From: Alcaligenaceae bacterium | GTDB lineage: Bacteria; Pseudomonadota; Gammaproteobacteria; Burkholderiales; Burkholderiaceae_B | Reading direction: 5' to 3' | Assembly: GCA_013416405.1 (NCBI GenBank) | Contig: JACCET010000004.1 | Coordinates: 296,308-360,307, forward strand | DNA: 64,000 nt | Shown: piece after piece, positions 6,747 through 16,366 of the stretch | How positions within the stretch are numbered: position 1 is the first letter of the stretch | How the letters are laid out: every line of letters begins with the position of its first letter | Translations under genes and position numbers: made by a program | The notes under the pieces: model-generated | Told to the model about the DNA's origin: nothing | Databases searched by the model: none | What the model saw: only the letters and a program-made list of their open reading frames with translations

Positions 6747-8425
6747 GCCTCCCCGTTCGCCGTGCGAGTTGCCAGGCTGGCCTGATGACTGCGCGCATGG
6801 AACAGGGCCGGCCCCACACGCTTGTGCCCATAGCGCAAGGCCATGCTTGCAAAATGGATGGCAAACACAATATGGCCCAGTGTCATCAGCGCACCACCTA
6901 CCGTTCGGCTTTCAAGATAAGGAATGGTCACGCGCACGGACTCCATGAACGGCACTGAGGCATCGAGCATAGCAATTCCCTGCAGCCACCCGCCTATGGA
7001 CAAACCTACAAAATAGATGCCGAAACCCAACACCACCAGCCAGAAATGCAAGGCAATCAGTTTGGGATACGGCCACTCCCAGGACATCACGCGGGGCATC
7101 ACAAAATAGATGGCACCGAACATGACCAGGGAAAAGAAGCCATACAGGCCAAGATGGGCGTGCGCCACGGTAAAGTGTGTGAAGTGCGTGACGGTATTGA
7201 TGCTGCGCAGTGCCTCGAACGAGCCTTGCAACGAACTCAGGGTATACATCATGCCGCCAAGCACTATGAATCTTAGCGTGGGGGAATAGATCAGGGTTTT
7301 GAAATGATGGCGCATCGTCAGATGCTGGTTAACCGAAAAAGCCAATACAGGCACTATCATCATCATGCTTTGCACTATCGACAAGGTAACCAGCCAACTG
7401 GGTATCGGCCCTCCTACCAGGTGATGCCCGCCTACCTGCCCATAAAAGAATGCAAGTGCCCAGAAACCCAGCAGCGACAAGTTATAAGACTGTATTGGGC
7501 GACCTATGACTTTGGGTAAAAAATAATAGACCGATGCCAAAGCCACCGGCGTGTAGAACAGCCCAAGCACGTTATGCCCGAACCACCAGTTCATGGTGGC
7601 GGCCTCAACACCGAAATGCACGCCAGGCAGGTTGCCGATCAGGAACAGCACCGGAAACCAGAAGAGCGCCGCGCCCATATACCAGATCGACACATATAAA
7701 TGCTCCACCTTGCGATTCTGCAGGGTAAAGACCAGCGGCAAGCCTATCAAGGCGCCGCCCACCACGAACAGAATGTCGATTTGCCAAGGAATCTCGAGCC
7801 ACTCAAGCCCGTCGTTGAAACCCGCTGCAATACTGCCCAGGCCCGCGATCAGCGCCGCATTCCACAACATGGCACCCAGCAGGGCAAAGCGCCCTCCCAT
7901 GAGTTCAGTCTTGAGCAGCCGCGGCAAAGTCCAAATGGCAATGCCGAATGCTGCCATAGGTGCCCAGCCGTAGGCCACAGCATTCAAATGCAAAGTGCGG
8001 ATGCGGCCAAAGGTGAGCCAGGCGTATTCGGTCAGGAAATCGGGCTGATGCAGCTTGATGGAGCTGATCAGCCCCGCAGTCGATGCAAATATCAGCCACA
8101 CCACCGCGCAGGATAAGAACACGAACGTGACATACTTGGTCGAGCCGTCGGCTCGCAGGCGGTCGTCGAGCTCGGCCTTCATGCGGGCATCACGCTCGGG
8201 ATCGATAACACCGGAATAGCTGTCATCAACCACGCACTGCAAGGCCGCGTGCTGGGCCTGCGTTGCAGCAGGTTCCTCCACTTTGCCGATTTCACCTTCT
8301 GTGAAGATAACGTTGGCGGCAGCCGGGTTATCGTCAAACAGTTTCTTGCGCAATGACCAGATGAAAACAAACAATCCAGTTACAGAGAGAGTAAATGTCA
8401 GCAGCAGTATGGTGATGGTATTCAT
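6743..8425 (-). CDS. ccoN: cbb3-type cytochrome c oxidase subunit I (CcoN) with CcoS-like N-terminal extension
   Basis: Catalytic haem-copper subunit, 560 aa, with at least 12 membrane helices. Low-spin haem b ligands are His146 (FGRIRTLHLNAV) and His424, high-spin haem b3 ligand is His422 (TVAHAHLGLYG), Cu-B ligands are His284 (WWFGHN) and His334/335 (GGHH), and the C-family cross-link tyrosine is Tyr328 (FFYGQVGGHH). These mark a genuine C-type oxygen reductase rather than NorB. Two oddities: residues 1-45 (one helix, then WSLRKKLFDDNPAAANVIF) resemble the small assembly protein CcoS, whose typical pattern is a helix followed by W-x-L/V-x(4)-F/Y-D-D; and at the position of the conserved helix glutamate (Glu323 in Pseudomonas stutzeri CcoN) there is Gln400. 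No ccoG, ccoH, ccoI or ccoS lies nearby. Confidence 0.93.
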   Translation of the reverse strand: MNTITILLLTFTLSVTGLFVFIWSLRKKLFDDNPAAANVIFTEGEIGKVEEPAATQAQHAALQCVVDDSYSGVIDPERDARMKAELDDRLRADGSTKYVTFVFLSCAVVWLIFASTAGLISSIKLHQPDFLTEYAWLTFGRIRTLHLNAVAYGWAPMAAFGIAIWTLPRLLKTELMGGRFALLGAMLWNAALIAGLGSIAAGFNDGLEWLEIPWQIDILFVVGGALIGLPLVFTLQNRKVEHLYVSIWYMGAALFWFPVLFLIGNLPGVHFGVEAATMNWWFGHNVLGLFYTPVALASVYYFLPKVIGRPIQSYNLSLLGFWALAFFYGQVGGHHLVGGPIPSWLVTLSIVQSMMMIVPVLAFSVNQHLTMRHHFKTLIYSPTLRFIVLGGMMYTLSSLQGSFEALRSINTVTHFTHFTVAHAHLGLYGFFSLVMFGAIYFVMPRVMSWEWPYPKLIALHFWLVVLGFGIYFVGLSIGGWLQGIAMLDASVPFMESVRVTIPYLESRTVGGALMTLGHIVFAIHFASMALRYGHKRVGPALFHARSHQASLATRTANGEA

Positions 8426-8477
8426 GGTTTCCTACTCGGCAGCGATGCAATGCATGAGTCTGTATCAAATCGCTATT

Positions 8478-8496
8478 TATATCGCTTAACGATATA
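8478..8496. promoter_or_regulatory. 19-bp perfect dyad upstream of ccoN (putative operator)
   Basis: TATATCG (8478-8484), 5-nt spacer CTTAA, CGATATA (8490-8496) is a perfect inverted repeat 53-71 bp before the ccoN start. On the ccoN strand it abuts a TATAAAT-like -10 element. It does not match TTGATNNNNATCAA, so FNR control is not evident. The binding protein is unknown; it could also act on the divergent OsmC-like gene. Confidence 0.5.
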
Positions 8497-8659
8497 GATC
8501 CGTATTCTATGCCATGGGCTGTACCGGCCTTCCTTATTCCCCTACTCCAAATATTGGTAATTCCTGCTGCCTGTAGCGCCAATCCGATTAAGGCTGGCAC
8601 GCATACCCCTGATTTATAGTTATGATTGAACCTTCAGCGAAAAACGCAGGAAGGCAATA

Positions 8660-9082
8660 ATGGAATGCACAATAGATTGGGGTGGCCCGGATGGCATGCT
8701 GTTTGTGGCGCGCACAGGCAGCGGTCATGTCGCGGCCATGGATGGCGCCCCCGATGGTGGCGGCAATAACCTGGCACCTCGTCCCATGGAAATGCTGCTG
8801 GCCGGTACGGGCGGCTGTGCGGCCTACGACGTCGTCCTGATACTGAAACGTGGCCGCCACAAGGTAAGCGGCTGCCAGGTCAAGCTTGAAAGCGCGCGCG
8901 CCGACACCGACCCCAAAGTATTTACCAAGATTCATTTCTCGTTTACCGTCACTGGCAAGGATCTACCCGTTGCTGCCGTTGAACGCGCCGTGCAACTGTC
9001 CCACGAGAAATACTGCTCGGCATCCGCCATGCTGGCCAAAACCGCCGAGATCACCCATTCCGTCACGGTGGTAGAAGCCTAG
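8660..9082 (+). CDS. OsmC/YhfA-like family protein
   Basis: A 140-aa OsmC-fold protein. Members reduce organic hydroperoxides through two cysteines or have unknown function (YhfA type). The two family cysteines are visible: Cys53 in [15 protein letters not shown], and a second in [13 protein letters not shown] near residue 118. The short length and the [14 protein letters not shown] motif suit the YhfA-like subgroup better than classical Ohr. Its stop lies 2 bp before the thyA ATG, so the three genes OsmC-like, thyA and folA are probably co-transcribed. Confidence 0.85.
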   Translation: MECTIDWGGPDGMLFVARTGSGHVAAMDGAPDGGGNNLAPRPMEMLLAGTGGCAAYDVVLILKRGRHKVSGCQVKLESARADTDPKVFTKIHFSFTVTGKDLPVAAVERAVQLSHEKYCSASAMLAKTAEITHSVTVVEA

Positions 9083-9084
9083 CC

Positions 9085-9879
9085 ATGCACCAGTACGAAG
9101 ATTTCATGCGCTATGTCTACGAGCATGGCACAGAAAAAACCGATAGAACCGGCACCGGCACACGTTCCGTTTTCGGCCATCAAATGCGCTTCGACCTGTC
9201 GGCCGGGTTTCCACTGGTCACCAGCAAAAAACTGCACACCAAGAGCATTTTCATTGAGCTGCTCTGGTTTCTGCGCGGCGACTCGAATGTGCGCTGGCTG
9301 CAAGAGCAAGGGGTCTCGATCTGGAACGAATGGGCCGCCCCCGATGGCGACCTGGGGCCGGTCTATGGCGTGCAGTGGCGCTCCTGGCCCACGCCCAGCG
9401 GCCAGCACATAGACCAGATAGCGCAAGTGATGCAGCAAATTCAACAGAATCCAGACTCGCGCCGCCTGATTGTTTCGGCCTGGAATGTGGCCGAAATACC
9501 GAATATGGCGCTGCCGCCTTGCCATGCGTTCTTCCAATTCTATGTGGCCGACGGCAAGCTGTCGTGTCAGTTATACCAACGCAGCGCCGATATCTTCCTG
9601 GGCGTACCCTTCAATATTGCCAGCTATGCCTTGCTTACGCACATGGTGGCCCAGCAATGCAATCTTGAAGTCGGCGACTTTATCTGGACGGGCGGCGACT
9701 GCCATTTGTACAGCAATCACATGGAACAGGTTGAATTGCAGCTATCGCGCAAGCCCTATCCCTACCCCAAGCTGAACATCAAACGCAAGCCTGATTCCAT
9801 TTTCGATTACCGCTACGAAGACTTTGAAATCGTGGGCTACGAATCACACCCCCACATCAAGGCCCCCGTTGCCGTTTAA
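9085..9879 (+). CDS. thyA: thymidylate synthase
   Basis: Converts dUMP and 5,10-methylene-THF to dTMP and dihydrofolate. The 264-aa length equals that of E. coli ThyA. Key segments: [19 protein letters not shown] near residue 20, [17 protein letters not shown], the catalytic Cys146 in [34 protein letters not shown], and [10 protein letters not shown]. It starts 2 bp after the OsmC-like stop and is followed 38 bp later by folA, which recycles its dihydrofolate product, a common and functionally sensible pairing. Confidence 0.98.
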   Translation: MHQYEDFMRYVYEHGTEKTDRTGTGTRSVFGHQMRFDLSAGFPLVTSKKLHTKSIFIELLWFLRGDSNVRWLQEQGVSIWNEWAAPDGDLGPVYGVQWRSWPTPSGQHIDQIAQVMQQIQQNPDSRRLIVSAWNVAEIPNMALPPCHAFFQFYVADGKLSCQLYQRSADIFLGVPFNIASYALLTHMVAQQCNLEVGDFIWTGGDCHLYSNHMEQVELQLSRKPYPYPKLNIKRKPDSIFDYRYEDFEIVGYESHPHIKAPVAV

Positions 9880-9917
9880 ATCCGTTGCTGTTTAAGTCTT
9901 CCAAAGCCTGTAGCGCT

Positions 9918-10424
9918 ATGCCCTTACCTACCATACAGCTTGTTGTCGCCTATTCAAACAATCGAGTCATCGGGCGCGATAACGCCCTGCCCTGGCGCCT
10001 GCCTTCCGATCTGGCACACTTCAAGCGCGTCACGCTGGGGCATCCCATTGTCATGGGGCGCAACACCTGGATATCGCTGGGCCGCCCCTTGCCCGGGCGC
10101 CCCAACCTGGTCATCAGCCGCAACCCTGAATACCAGGCAGAAGGTGCGTCGGTTCACCCCTCACTGAACGCCGCACTAGGCGCATGCGCAGACACGGGCG
10201 CCGACAAGATATGCATCATAGGCGGCGAACAAGTGTTTCGCCACGCGCTGGACATTGCCGACGAAATCATTGCCACCGAGATCAAGAGCGATATCGAGGG
10301 CGATACCTTTTTCCCCGCGCTGGATGCCCTCATCTGGCAAGAAAGTGAAAGGTTGTCTCAGCCTGAGGAAAATGGCCTGGCTTTTGATTTCGTGACTTAT
10401 CGGCGCAGATCAGCCCAGGCATAA
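9918..10424 (+). CDS. folA: dihydrofolate reductase
   Basis: NADPH-dependent reduction of dihydrofolate to tetrahydrofolate. Sequence landmarks: VVAYSNNRVIGRDNALPWRLPSDLAHFKRVT (substrate-binding Asp in LPSD), PIVMGRNTWISLGRPLPGRPNLVISRN (NADPH binding), and CIIGGEQVFRHAL. I use the ATG at 9918 (MPLPTIQLVVAYS), giving 168 aa, because the first beta strand begins there; a TTG at 9885 would add 11 unlikely residues. It lies directly downstream of thyA. Confidence 0.96.
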   Translation: MPLPTIQLVVAYSNNRVIGRDNALPWRLPSDLAHFKRVTLGHPIVMGRNTWISLGRPLPGRPNLVISRNPEYQAEGASVHPSLNAALGACADTGADKICIIGGEQVFRHALDIADEIIATEIKSDIEGDTFFPALDALIWQESERLSQPEENGLAFDFVTYRRRSAQA

Positions 10425-10434
10425 AGCCTGGCGT

Positions 10435-10455
10435 GCGGCATCAGCCAGATGCCGC
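10435..10455. terminator. hairpin between convergent folA and mocR-like gene
   Basis: GCGGCATC (10435-10442), loop AGCCA, GATGCCGC (10448-10455) forms an 8-bp perfect stem just after the folA stop and overlapping the last codons of the opposing gene. It lacks a U tract, so it is at best a weak terminator or transcript-end stabiliser. Confidence 0.4.
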
Positions 10456-11874
10456 CCCCACCTTGCGCATGAACCGCCACAGCGCGGGATGCAGGGAATA
10501 AGCCACGTTAAAACGTATCCAGCCGCTATCGGCTTGCTGGGGGTCGAAGTAAGAACCCGGGGCAAGCCAGATGCCGTCTTTCAGCGCCAGCTCGGCCAGC
10601 CGGTTGGCACCCTGCTCGCGCCATTGCCCATTACCCGGCCGAGCCCACAAGAACAAGCCGGCTTGCGGACGATCAAGCACCTCGAAGCCGTGTTTGTCCA
10701 TCAGCATGCACAGCTCGTCGTGTGCTTGGCGTAGGCGCTCTTGCACACGCTGCAAATGGGCCTGATGCTTGCCCTGGCTGAGCACCTGATGGACCAGACG
10801 CTCCATCATCTCGGGAGTGGTCAGCCCCATGGACATCTTGGTTTTCGCAAATTCCTTGAGCAGTGTGGCATTGGCCACCACATAGCCTACCCTCATTGAC
10901 GGCATAATGCTTTTCGAGAATCCCGATACATAGATCACCCGACCCGTGCCCGCCAGCGCCACCAGCATGGGGCCCAGTCCAGGCAGCAAGTCACGCGATA
11001 CATCGTCCTCTATTACACGGAAGTCGTATTGCTCGGCCAGTTGCAAAAGGCGGAAAGCATCGCTCATGCCCAGGCTCATGCCAGTCGGGTTCTGTAAGAC
11101 CGTATTCACGAACATGGCCTTGATTTTGTGCTTTTGCGCAAGGCTATCCAGGGTATCCAGGCACAAGCCTTTGCCGTCGCGTGGCACGCTTAACACCTTC
11201 AGCCCGGCCTGACGCAAAGACTGCAGAAAATTGGCATAGCAAGGCTGTTCAACGGCAATGGCATCGCCTGGTCTGAGCAGTGTGCGTATGACGATGTCCA
11301 GACCTTGCGATGCACCCTGCGTCAATAAGATCTGATCGCTGGCCAGCGGCAGGCCATGCTGGTCCAGACGGTGCTGTATATGCTCGCGCAAAGGATGGTA
11401 GCCATAAGGATGACCATAGCCCGCCACCTGATTGACCGGTGTGCGCGCCACTTGGCGCAAGGACTGCTGCAGACCGGCTTCATTCAGCCACTCGGCAGGC
11501 AGCCAGCCGCAGCCCGACTTGATGGGAATGGAGTGATCGGCAAAGACGTCGGCCAATAGCCACGAAGCACCTATACGCGGCGGAACCCAGCTGGCAGGCG
11601 CCACAACCGGCGCCTCGTTGCGCACCGTGCGGGCAACCCGATATCCGGATCCCGGGCGCGCAGTCAGCAAGTTTTCGGCCACCAGACGACTATAGGCTGC
11701 CGATACAGTGAAGGTGCTGATGCCATGACTCTTGGCAAAATCGCGTATGGAAGGCACCGGCATGCCGGGCCGCAACAAACCTTGTCGTATGGACAGCTGT
11801 ATGGCCTGAACCGTTTGATCTACCAGCGATACAGCATCTTTGCGATCGCGTACAGGCTCAAAAAATAGCTGCAT
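10441..11874 (-). CDS. MocR/GabR-type regulator (GntR winged helix fused to aminotransferase fold)
   Basis: A 477-aa transcription regulator with an N-terminal GntR winged helix (about residues 10-80: SVPSIRDFAKSHGISTFTVSAAYSRLVAENLLTARPGSGYRV) and a C-terminal fold-type I aminotransferase domain. The PLP lysine is in SGFSKSIMPSMRVGY, with the Asp in VIEDDVSRDL and the phosphate-binding LTQGASQGLD. Such proteins use PLP and an amino-compound ligand as sensor, as GabR does for GABA. It is divergent from an omega-aminotransferase gene with 150 bp between them, which makes that enzyme the obvious target. The inducing amine is not known from sequence. Confidence 0.93.
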   Translation of the reverse strand: MQLFFEPVRDRKDAVSLVDQTVQAIQLSIRQGLLRPGMPVPSIRDFAKSHGISTFTVSAAYSRLVAENLLTARPGSGYRVARTVRNEAPVVAPASWVPPRIGASWLLADVFADHSIPIKSGCGWLPAEWLNEAGLQQSLRQVARTPVNQVAGYGHPYGYHPLREHIQHRLDQHGLPLASDQILLTQGASQGLDIVIRTLLRPGDAIAVEQPCYANFLQSLRQAGLKVLSVPRDGKGLCLDTLDSLAQKHKIKAMFVNTVLQNPTGMSLGMSDAFRLLQLAEQYDFRVIEDDVSRDLLPGLGPMLVALAGTGRVIYVSGFSKSIMPSMRVGYVVANATLLKEFAKTKMSMGLTTPEMMERLVHQVLSQGKHQAHLQRVQERLRQAHDELCMLMDKHGFEVLDRPQAGLFLWARPGNGQWREQGANRLAELALKDGIWLAPGSYFDPQQADSGWIRFNVAYSLHPALWRFMRKVGAASG

Positions 11875-11882
11875 GCTTTACC

Positions 11883-11929
11883 TTGATCTATACAATTATT
11901 TTGATCTTACCACTACGGTTATATATTAT
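11883..11929 (+). promoter_or_regulatory. aminotransferase promoter with direct repeats (putative MocR operator)
   Basis: Two exact direct repeats TTGATCT occur at 11883-11889 and 11901-11907, 18 bp apart. The second supplies a -35 (TTGATC) separated by 17 nt from TATTAT (11924-11929). MocR/GabR regulators characteristically bind direct repeats overlapping the target promoter, so this is a strong candidate operator in the divergent region. Confidence 0.55.
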
Positions 11930-12024
11930 TAATTCAGCTGTATATGTATTTAGCTTTGCAGCCGGACGAGAATACCTCAAATCAGCAAGTCTTATCGATA
12001 CTTTACCGCTCCGAGGCCTACATC

Positions 12025-13350
12025 ATGACCAGCCAAGCCAACATCCCTGATCTATCCAACCTGTGGATGCCTTTCACAGCCAATCGTCAGTTCAAGGAAC
12101 AACCCCGCTTGCTGACCAAGGCCAAGGGTATGTATTACACCTCCAATACCGGCCAGCAAATACTGGATGCCACCTCGGGCTTATGGTGCGTAAACGCCGG
12201 TCACGGTCGCCAGGAAATTGTCGACGCCATCGCGCAACAGGCGGCCGAGCTTGATTATGCACCCAGCTTCCAGCTGGGACATCTGGATTCATTCCGCGCC
12301 GCTTCGGCCATCGCCAAACTCATGCCCGAAGGCATGGATCGCATCTTCTTCACCAATTCGGGTTCCGAATCTGTGGATACCTCGCTGAAGATTGCGCTGG
12401 CCTATCACCGCGCGCGCGGCGAAGGGCAACGCACGCGACTGATCGGCCGCGAACGTGGTTACCACGGAGTGGGTTTCGGCGGTATTTCGGTAGGCGGCAT
12501 ATCGCCCAACCGCAAGACGTTCTCGGGCGCTCTGCTGCCTGGTGTCGATCACCTGCCACATACGCACGACCTGTCCAAGAATGCCTTTTCACGCGGCCAG
12601 CCCGCCTGGGGCAAGCATTTTGCCGACGAACTGGAACGCATTATTGCCTTGCACGACGCCTCGACCATAGCCGCCGTCATCGTCGAGCCCATGGCGGGTT
12701 CCACCGGCGTGCTGATTCCGCCTAAGGGCTATCTGGAACAGCTGCGCGCCATTACTGAAAAGCATGGCATCTTGCTGATTTTTGATGAAGTGATCACTGG
12801 CTTCGGCCGGCTGGGCGCCTCGACGGCCAGCGAGTTCTTCGGCGTAACGCCCGACCTGATCACCATGGCCAAAGGCATCAGCAACGCGGCCATACCCGCA
12901 GGCGCCGTGGCGGTCAGGCGCAACATCCACGACACCATCGTAAGCGCAGCGGCCAGCGGTATTGAGTTCTTCCACGGCTACACCTATTCGGCCCATCCCA
13001 TGGCAACGGCAGCCATCCTGGCCACTCTCGGAATCTACGAAAAAGACCAGCTGTTCCAGCGCGCCAAAAACTTGTCACCCACGTTCGAAAATGCGGCTCA
13101 CAAGCTGCAGGGCGCACGCCACGTGATCGACGTACGCAATCTGGGCCTGGTCGCTGGCATAGAGCTACAACCGCGTGAAGGTGCTCCTGGTGCCCGCGCC
13201 GCCGAGGTCTTTGCCAAATGCTTTGATCAGGGCCTGATGGTGCGCTACACCGGCGACATCATCGCCATCTCGCCGCCGCTTATTATCGAAGAGGGACAAA
13301 TCCACGAGATTTTCCAGAAAATCGAAGATATCCTGAAGACGGTAGGCTGA
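12025..13350 (+). CDS. class III omega-amino acid:pyruvate aminotransferase
   Basis: PLP enzyme that transfers an omega-amino group (for example from beta-alanine, GABA or a polyamine derivative) to pyruvate. The 441-aa product from the ATG at 12025 (MTSQANIPDLSNLWMPFTANRQF; GAGG 9 nt upstream) has the LWMPFTANRQFK start seen in beta-alanine:pyruvate aminotransferases, FFTNSGSESVDTSLKIA, GRERGYHGVGFGG, IFDEVITGFGRLG (PLP-binding Asp) and TMAKGISNAAIPAGAV with the PLP lysine. An upstream in-frame start at 11944 lies inside the promoter region and is less likely. It is probably controlled by the divergent MocR regulator. Donor specificity is not resolved. Confidence 0.93.
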   Translation: MTSQANIPDLSNLWMPFTANRQFKEQPRLLTKAKGMYYTSNTGQQILDATSGLWCVNAGHGRQEIVDAIAQQAAELDYAPSFQLGHLDSFRAASAIAKLMPEGMDRIFFTNSGSESVDTSLKIALAYHRARGEGQRTRLIGRERGYHGVGFGGISVGGISPNRKTFSGALLPGVDHLPHTHDLSKNAFSRGQPAWGKHFADELERIIALHDASTIAAVIVEPMAGSTGVLIPPKGYLEQLRAITEKHGILLIFDEVITGFGRLGASTASEFFGVTPDLITMAKGISNAAIPAGAVAVRRNIHDTIVSAAASGIEFFHGYTYSAHPMATAAILATLGIYEKDQLFQRAKNLSPTFENAAHKLQGARHVIDVRNLGLVAGIELQPREGAPGARAAEVFAKCFDQGLMVRYTGDIIAISPPLIIEEGQIHEIFQKIEDILKTVG

Positions 13351-13357
13351 TCATCCA

Positions 13358-13385
13358 GTCCGGCAAGGCCCACGGCCTGCCGGAC
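13358..13385 (+). terminator. GC-rich hairpin downstream of aminotransferase gene
   Basis: GTCCGGCA (13358-13365) pairs with TGCCGGAC (13378-13385), with an internal GGCC/GGCC extension, starting 8 bp after the stop codon. No U tract follows directly; the stronger bidirectional terminator lies just downstream. Confidence 0.5.
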
Positions 13386-13397
13386 CTGGCGCACAAG

Positions 13398-13437
13398 AAA
13401 AATGCCGAGTGTCCTGAAAAGGGCATTCGGCATTTTT
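13398..13437. terminator. bidirectional intrinsic terminator between convergent aminotransferase and gcvP genes
   Basis: AAAAATGCCGA (13398-13408) and TCGGCATTTTT (13427-13437) form an 11-bp stem with an 18-nt loop. The stem ends in an A run on one side and a T run on the other, so it can serve both strands. Confidence 0.85.
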
Positions 13438-13459
13438 GTGCAGGCTTACATTACGCCCA

Positions 13460-16363
13460 TCAGACGGCGGTAGAGGACTCCACGGACTGGTCTTCGGATA
13501 CGTAGGCTTCCATGGGCGGGCAAGAGCACACCAGATTGCGATCGCCGTAGGCATTGTCGACCCGCGCCACCGCCGGCCAGTACTTGCCTTCACGCAAGCT
13601 GGCCAAGGGGTAGGCGGCAGCCTCACGCGTGTAATCGTGGTGCCATTCGGTAGCCAGCAGCATCTGCGCCGTGTGCGGTGCGTTGCACAGCACGTTGTCC
13701 TGGGCATCGACCTCGCCCCGCTCGACCTGGGCGATCTCGGCGCGTATGGCAATCATGGCGTCGATAAAGCGGTCAAGTTCGGCCAGACCTTCTGATTCGG
13801 TAGGCTCGACCATAAGCGTGCCTGCCACCGGGAAGCTCATGGTAGGCGCATGGAAACCATAGTCCACCAGACGCTTGGCAATATCTTCGTTGGAAATGCC
13901 GCAAGCGTCTTTGATGGGACGTATGTCGAGTATGCATTCATGTGCCACCCGGCCATTGGAACCGGCATACAGAATCGGATAGTGGTCACGCAGACGGGCC
14001 GCTATGTAATTGGCATTGAGTATGGCCATTTCCGTTGCGGCCAGCAGGCCTTCAGCCCCCATGAGCGCAATATACATATACGAGATGGGCAGAATGCTGG
14101 CCGAGCCATAAGGCGCAGCCGACACCGGCCCCACCTGCGCATCCGCAGGCAAGCTGCCCGAGGCGTCGAGCACGGCGGGCAAATAAGGAGCCAGATGCGA
14201 ACGTACGGCCACGGGGCCCACGCCAGGGCCGCCGCCGCCATGTGGAATGCAGAAGGTCTTGTGCAGGTTCAAATGCGAAACATCGGAACCGAACTTGCCA
14301 GGCTGCGCCAGGCCAACCATGGCGTTCATGTTGGCGCCGTCCAGATACACCTGGCCACCGGCTTCGTGCACCAGCGCGCAGATTTCGGTAACCGCCGTTT
14401 CAAACACACCATGCGTGGACGGATAGGTGATCATCAGGGCCGCCAGCCTATCGCCTGTTTTGGCGATCTTGGCTTTCAGGTCTTCGACGTCGACGTTGCC
14501 GTTTTCATCGGAAGCCACCACAACCACATCCATGCCTGCCAACTGCGCCGAGGCGGGATTGGTACCATGGGCCGAAGCGGGAATCAGGCAGACGTTGCGC
14601 TGATGCTGACCGTTGGCGCGATGATAGCCGCGTATGGCCAGCAAGCCGGCGTATTCGCCCTGGGCACCCGAGTTGGGCTGCAGGCTGATCGAATCGTAGC
14701 CCGTGATTTCGCACAGCGCCACCGACAGGCGGTCGACCAGTTCCTGGTAGCCCTGGGTTTGAGCAGTAGGTGCGAACGGATGGATCTGGCCGAACTCAGG
14801 CCAGGTGATTGGAATCATCTCGGCCGTGGCGTTCAGCTTCATGGTGCACGAACCCAGCGGAATCATGGTTCGGTCAAGCGCCAGATCCTTGTCGGCCAGG
14901 CCACGCAAGTAGCGCAGCATGTCGGTTTCGGACTGAATGCGCGAGAACACCGGATGAGTCAGGATAGCCGACTGGCGCTGCACGCTTGCAGGAATGCCAT
15001 GTTGGATCGGCAAGGCATGCTGAGCGGAAGCATCCCACGATTTGCCAGCTGCCTGAGCGAACACCGTCAGCAAGGCATGAATATCGGCTACGGTTACGGT
15101 TTCGTCCAACGACACCGAGACCTGGCTGGCACCGGCCTGGCGCAGGTTGATGGACGCGGCCTGAGCGGCCTGCATCACTGCCTGCGTTTGTGTACCGGTG
15201 TCCAGCAACAGCGTATCGAAATAATCCTTGCCGACGACGGTATAGCCCAAGCTTTCCAGCGACGTGGCCAGGAAGGCAGTCAGGTAGGCCACGCGTTCGG
15301 CTATGCGCTTGATGCCGGCAGGGCCATGCCATACCGCATACATGCCCGCCATGACGGCCAGCAGAACTTGTGCCGTGCAAATATTCGAGGTGGCTTTCTC
15401 GCGACGAATGTGTTGTTCGCGTGTTTGCAGGGCCAAGCGCAGCGCGGGCGCACCCTGACTGTCTTTGGACACACCCACCAGACGACCCGGCATATTGCGT
15501 TTAAAAGCGTCTTTGCAGGCCATGAACCCGGCATGCGGCCCGCCGAAACCCATAGGCACGCCAAAACGCTGAGCGGATCCTACAGCGATATCGGCGCCCC
15601 ACTCGCCCGGAGCCGCCAGCAAGGCCAGGGCCAGCAAGTCGGTGGCCACCGCCACCACGGCTCCTTGCGCATGCGCGGCCTCGGTCAGGGCACGATAGTC
15701 GCTGACGCCGCCCAAGCTGTGTGGGTATTGCAGCAGCACGCCAAAGCATTCAGGCAAGCCCTGTGCCTCATCGCCCACCACCACGTCGATATCCAGGCCA
15801 CTGGCACGCGTGCGCAAGACTTCCAGCGTTTGCGGATGGCAGTGCACGGAGGCAAAAAAGACTTTGCTTTTGGCTCGTGAGCCACGACGCGCAAGCGTCA
15901 TGGCCTCGGCGGCCGCCGTGCCTTCGTCCAGCAACGAGGCATTGGCGATATCGAGCCCAGTCAGATCGGCGACCATGGTCTGGTAATTCAGCAACGCTTC
16001 CAGACGCCCCTGCGAGATTTCAGGCTGGTAGGGCGTGTATGCCGTATACCAGGCTGGATTTTCCAGGATATTGCGCAAAATGACATTGGGCACATGGGTA
16101 CCGTAGTAGCCTTGGCCTATGTAGTTACGGAACACCTGGTTGCGCGACGCGACCACTTTCAGGTCGGCCAGCGCGTCGGCCTCGCTGCGCGAAGCAGGCA
16201 GGTTCAAGGCGCCACGCTTCAGGATGCTGGCAGGCACAACCTCTTGGATAAGGCTGTGCAGATCGGGTGCACCGATAGCCGTCAGCATGGCAGCCTGATC
16301 CGCCTGCGACGGGCCAATATGCCGCGCTATGAAATCGGAATGGGGGTCTAGTTCACGTAACAT
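13460..16363 (-). CDS. gcvP: glycine dehydrogenase (aminomethyl-transferring), P protein
   Basis: PLP-dependent decarboxylase of the glycine cleavage system, a single 967-aa polypeptide of the fused alpha-beta type typical of proteobacteria. N-terminal landmarks are [17 protein letters not shown] and [22 protein letters not shown]. The C-terminal half has [33 protein letters not shown], and the PLP-lysine motif [19 protein letters not shown]. It accepts glycine, releases CO2 and loads the aminomethyl group onto lipoyl-GcvH. It is last in the gcvT-gcvH-gcvP operon, 3 bp after gcvH. The large open frame on the opposite strand is a codon-bias shadow. Confidence 0.98.
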   Translation of the reverse strand: MLRELDPHSDFIARHIGPSQADQAAMLTAIGAPDLHSLIQEVVPASILKRGALNLPASRSEADALADLKVVASRNQVFRNYIGQGYYGTHVPNVILRNILENPAWYTAYTPYQPEISQGRLEALLNYQTMVADLTGLDIANASLLDEGTAAAEAMTLARRGSRAKSKVFFASVHCHPQTLEVLRTRASGLDIDVVVGDEAQGLPECFGVLLQYPHSLGGVSDYRALTEAAHAQGAVVAVATDLLALALLAAPGEWGADIAVGSAQRFGVPMGFGGPHAGFMACKDAFKRNMPGRLVGVSKDSQGAPALRLALQTREQHIRREKATSNICTAQVLLAVMAGMYAVWHGPAGIKRIAERVAYLTAFLATSLESLGYTVVGKDYFDTLLLDTGTQTQAVMQAAQAASINLRQAGASQVSVSLDETVTVADIHALLTVFAQAAGKSWDASAQHALPIQHGIPASVQRQSAILTHPVFSRIQSETDMLRYLRGLADKDLALDRTMIPLGSCTMKLNATAEMIPITWPEFGQIHPFAPTAQTQGYQELVDRLSVALCEITGYDSISLQPNSGAQGEYAGLLAIRGYHRANGQHQRNVCLIPASAHGTNPASAQLAGMDVVVVASDENGNVDVEDLKAKIAKTGDRLAALMITYPSTHGVFETAVTEICALVHEAGGQVYLDGANMNAMVGLAQPGKFGSDVSHLNLHKTFCIPHGGGGPGVGPVAVRSHLAPYLPAVLDASGSLPADAQVGPVSAAPYGSASILPISYMYIALMGAEGLLAATEMAILNANYIAARLRDHYPILYAGSNGRVAHECILDIRPIKDACGISNEDIAKRLVDYGFHAPTMSFPVAGTLMVEPTESEGLAELDRFIDAMIAIRAEIAQVERGEVDAQDNVLCNAPHTAQMLLATEWHHDYTREAAAYPLASLREGKYWPAVARVDNAYGDRNLVCSCPPMEAYVSEDQSVESSTAV

Positions 16364-16366
16364 AAG

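Noticed and set aside
6743..8425. Second NorB instead of an oxidase subunit
   Set aside because: The C-family cross-link tyrosine (Tyr328) is present, and the WVEGVWE and SALEP glutamates typical of NorB are absent; adjacent CcoO and SCO genes fit an oxidase.
8426..8659. FNR box upstream of ccoN
   Set aside because: I found no TTGATNNNNATCAA-like match with two or fewer mismatches; only the TATATCG dyad stands out.
13850..15880. 676-codon open frame on the plus strand opposite gcvP
   Set aside because: It is fully antisense to an unmistakable gcvP; the peptide is rich in His, Gly, Arg and Gln as expected of a GC-biased shadow frame and has no recognisable domain.
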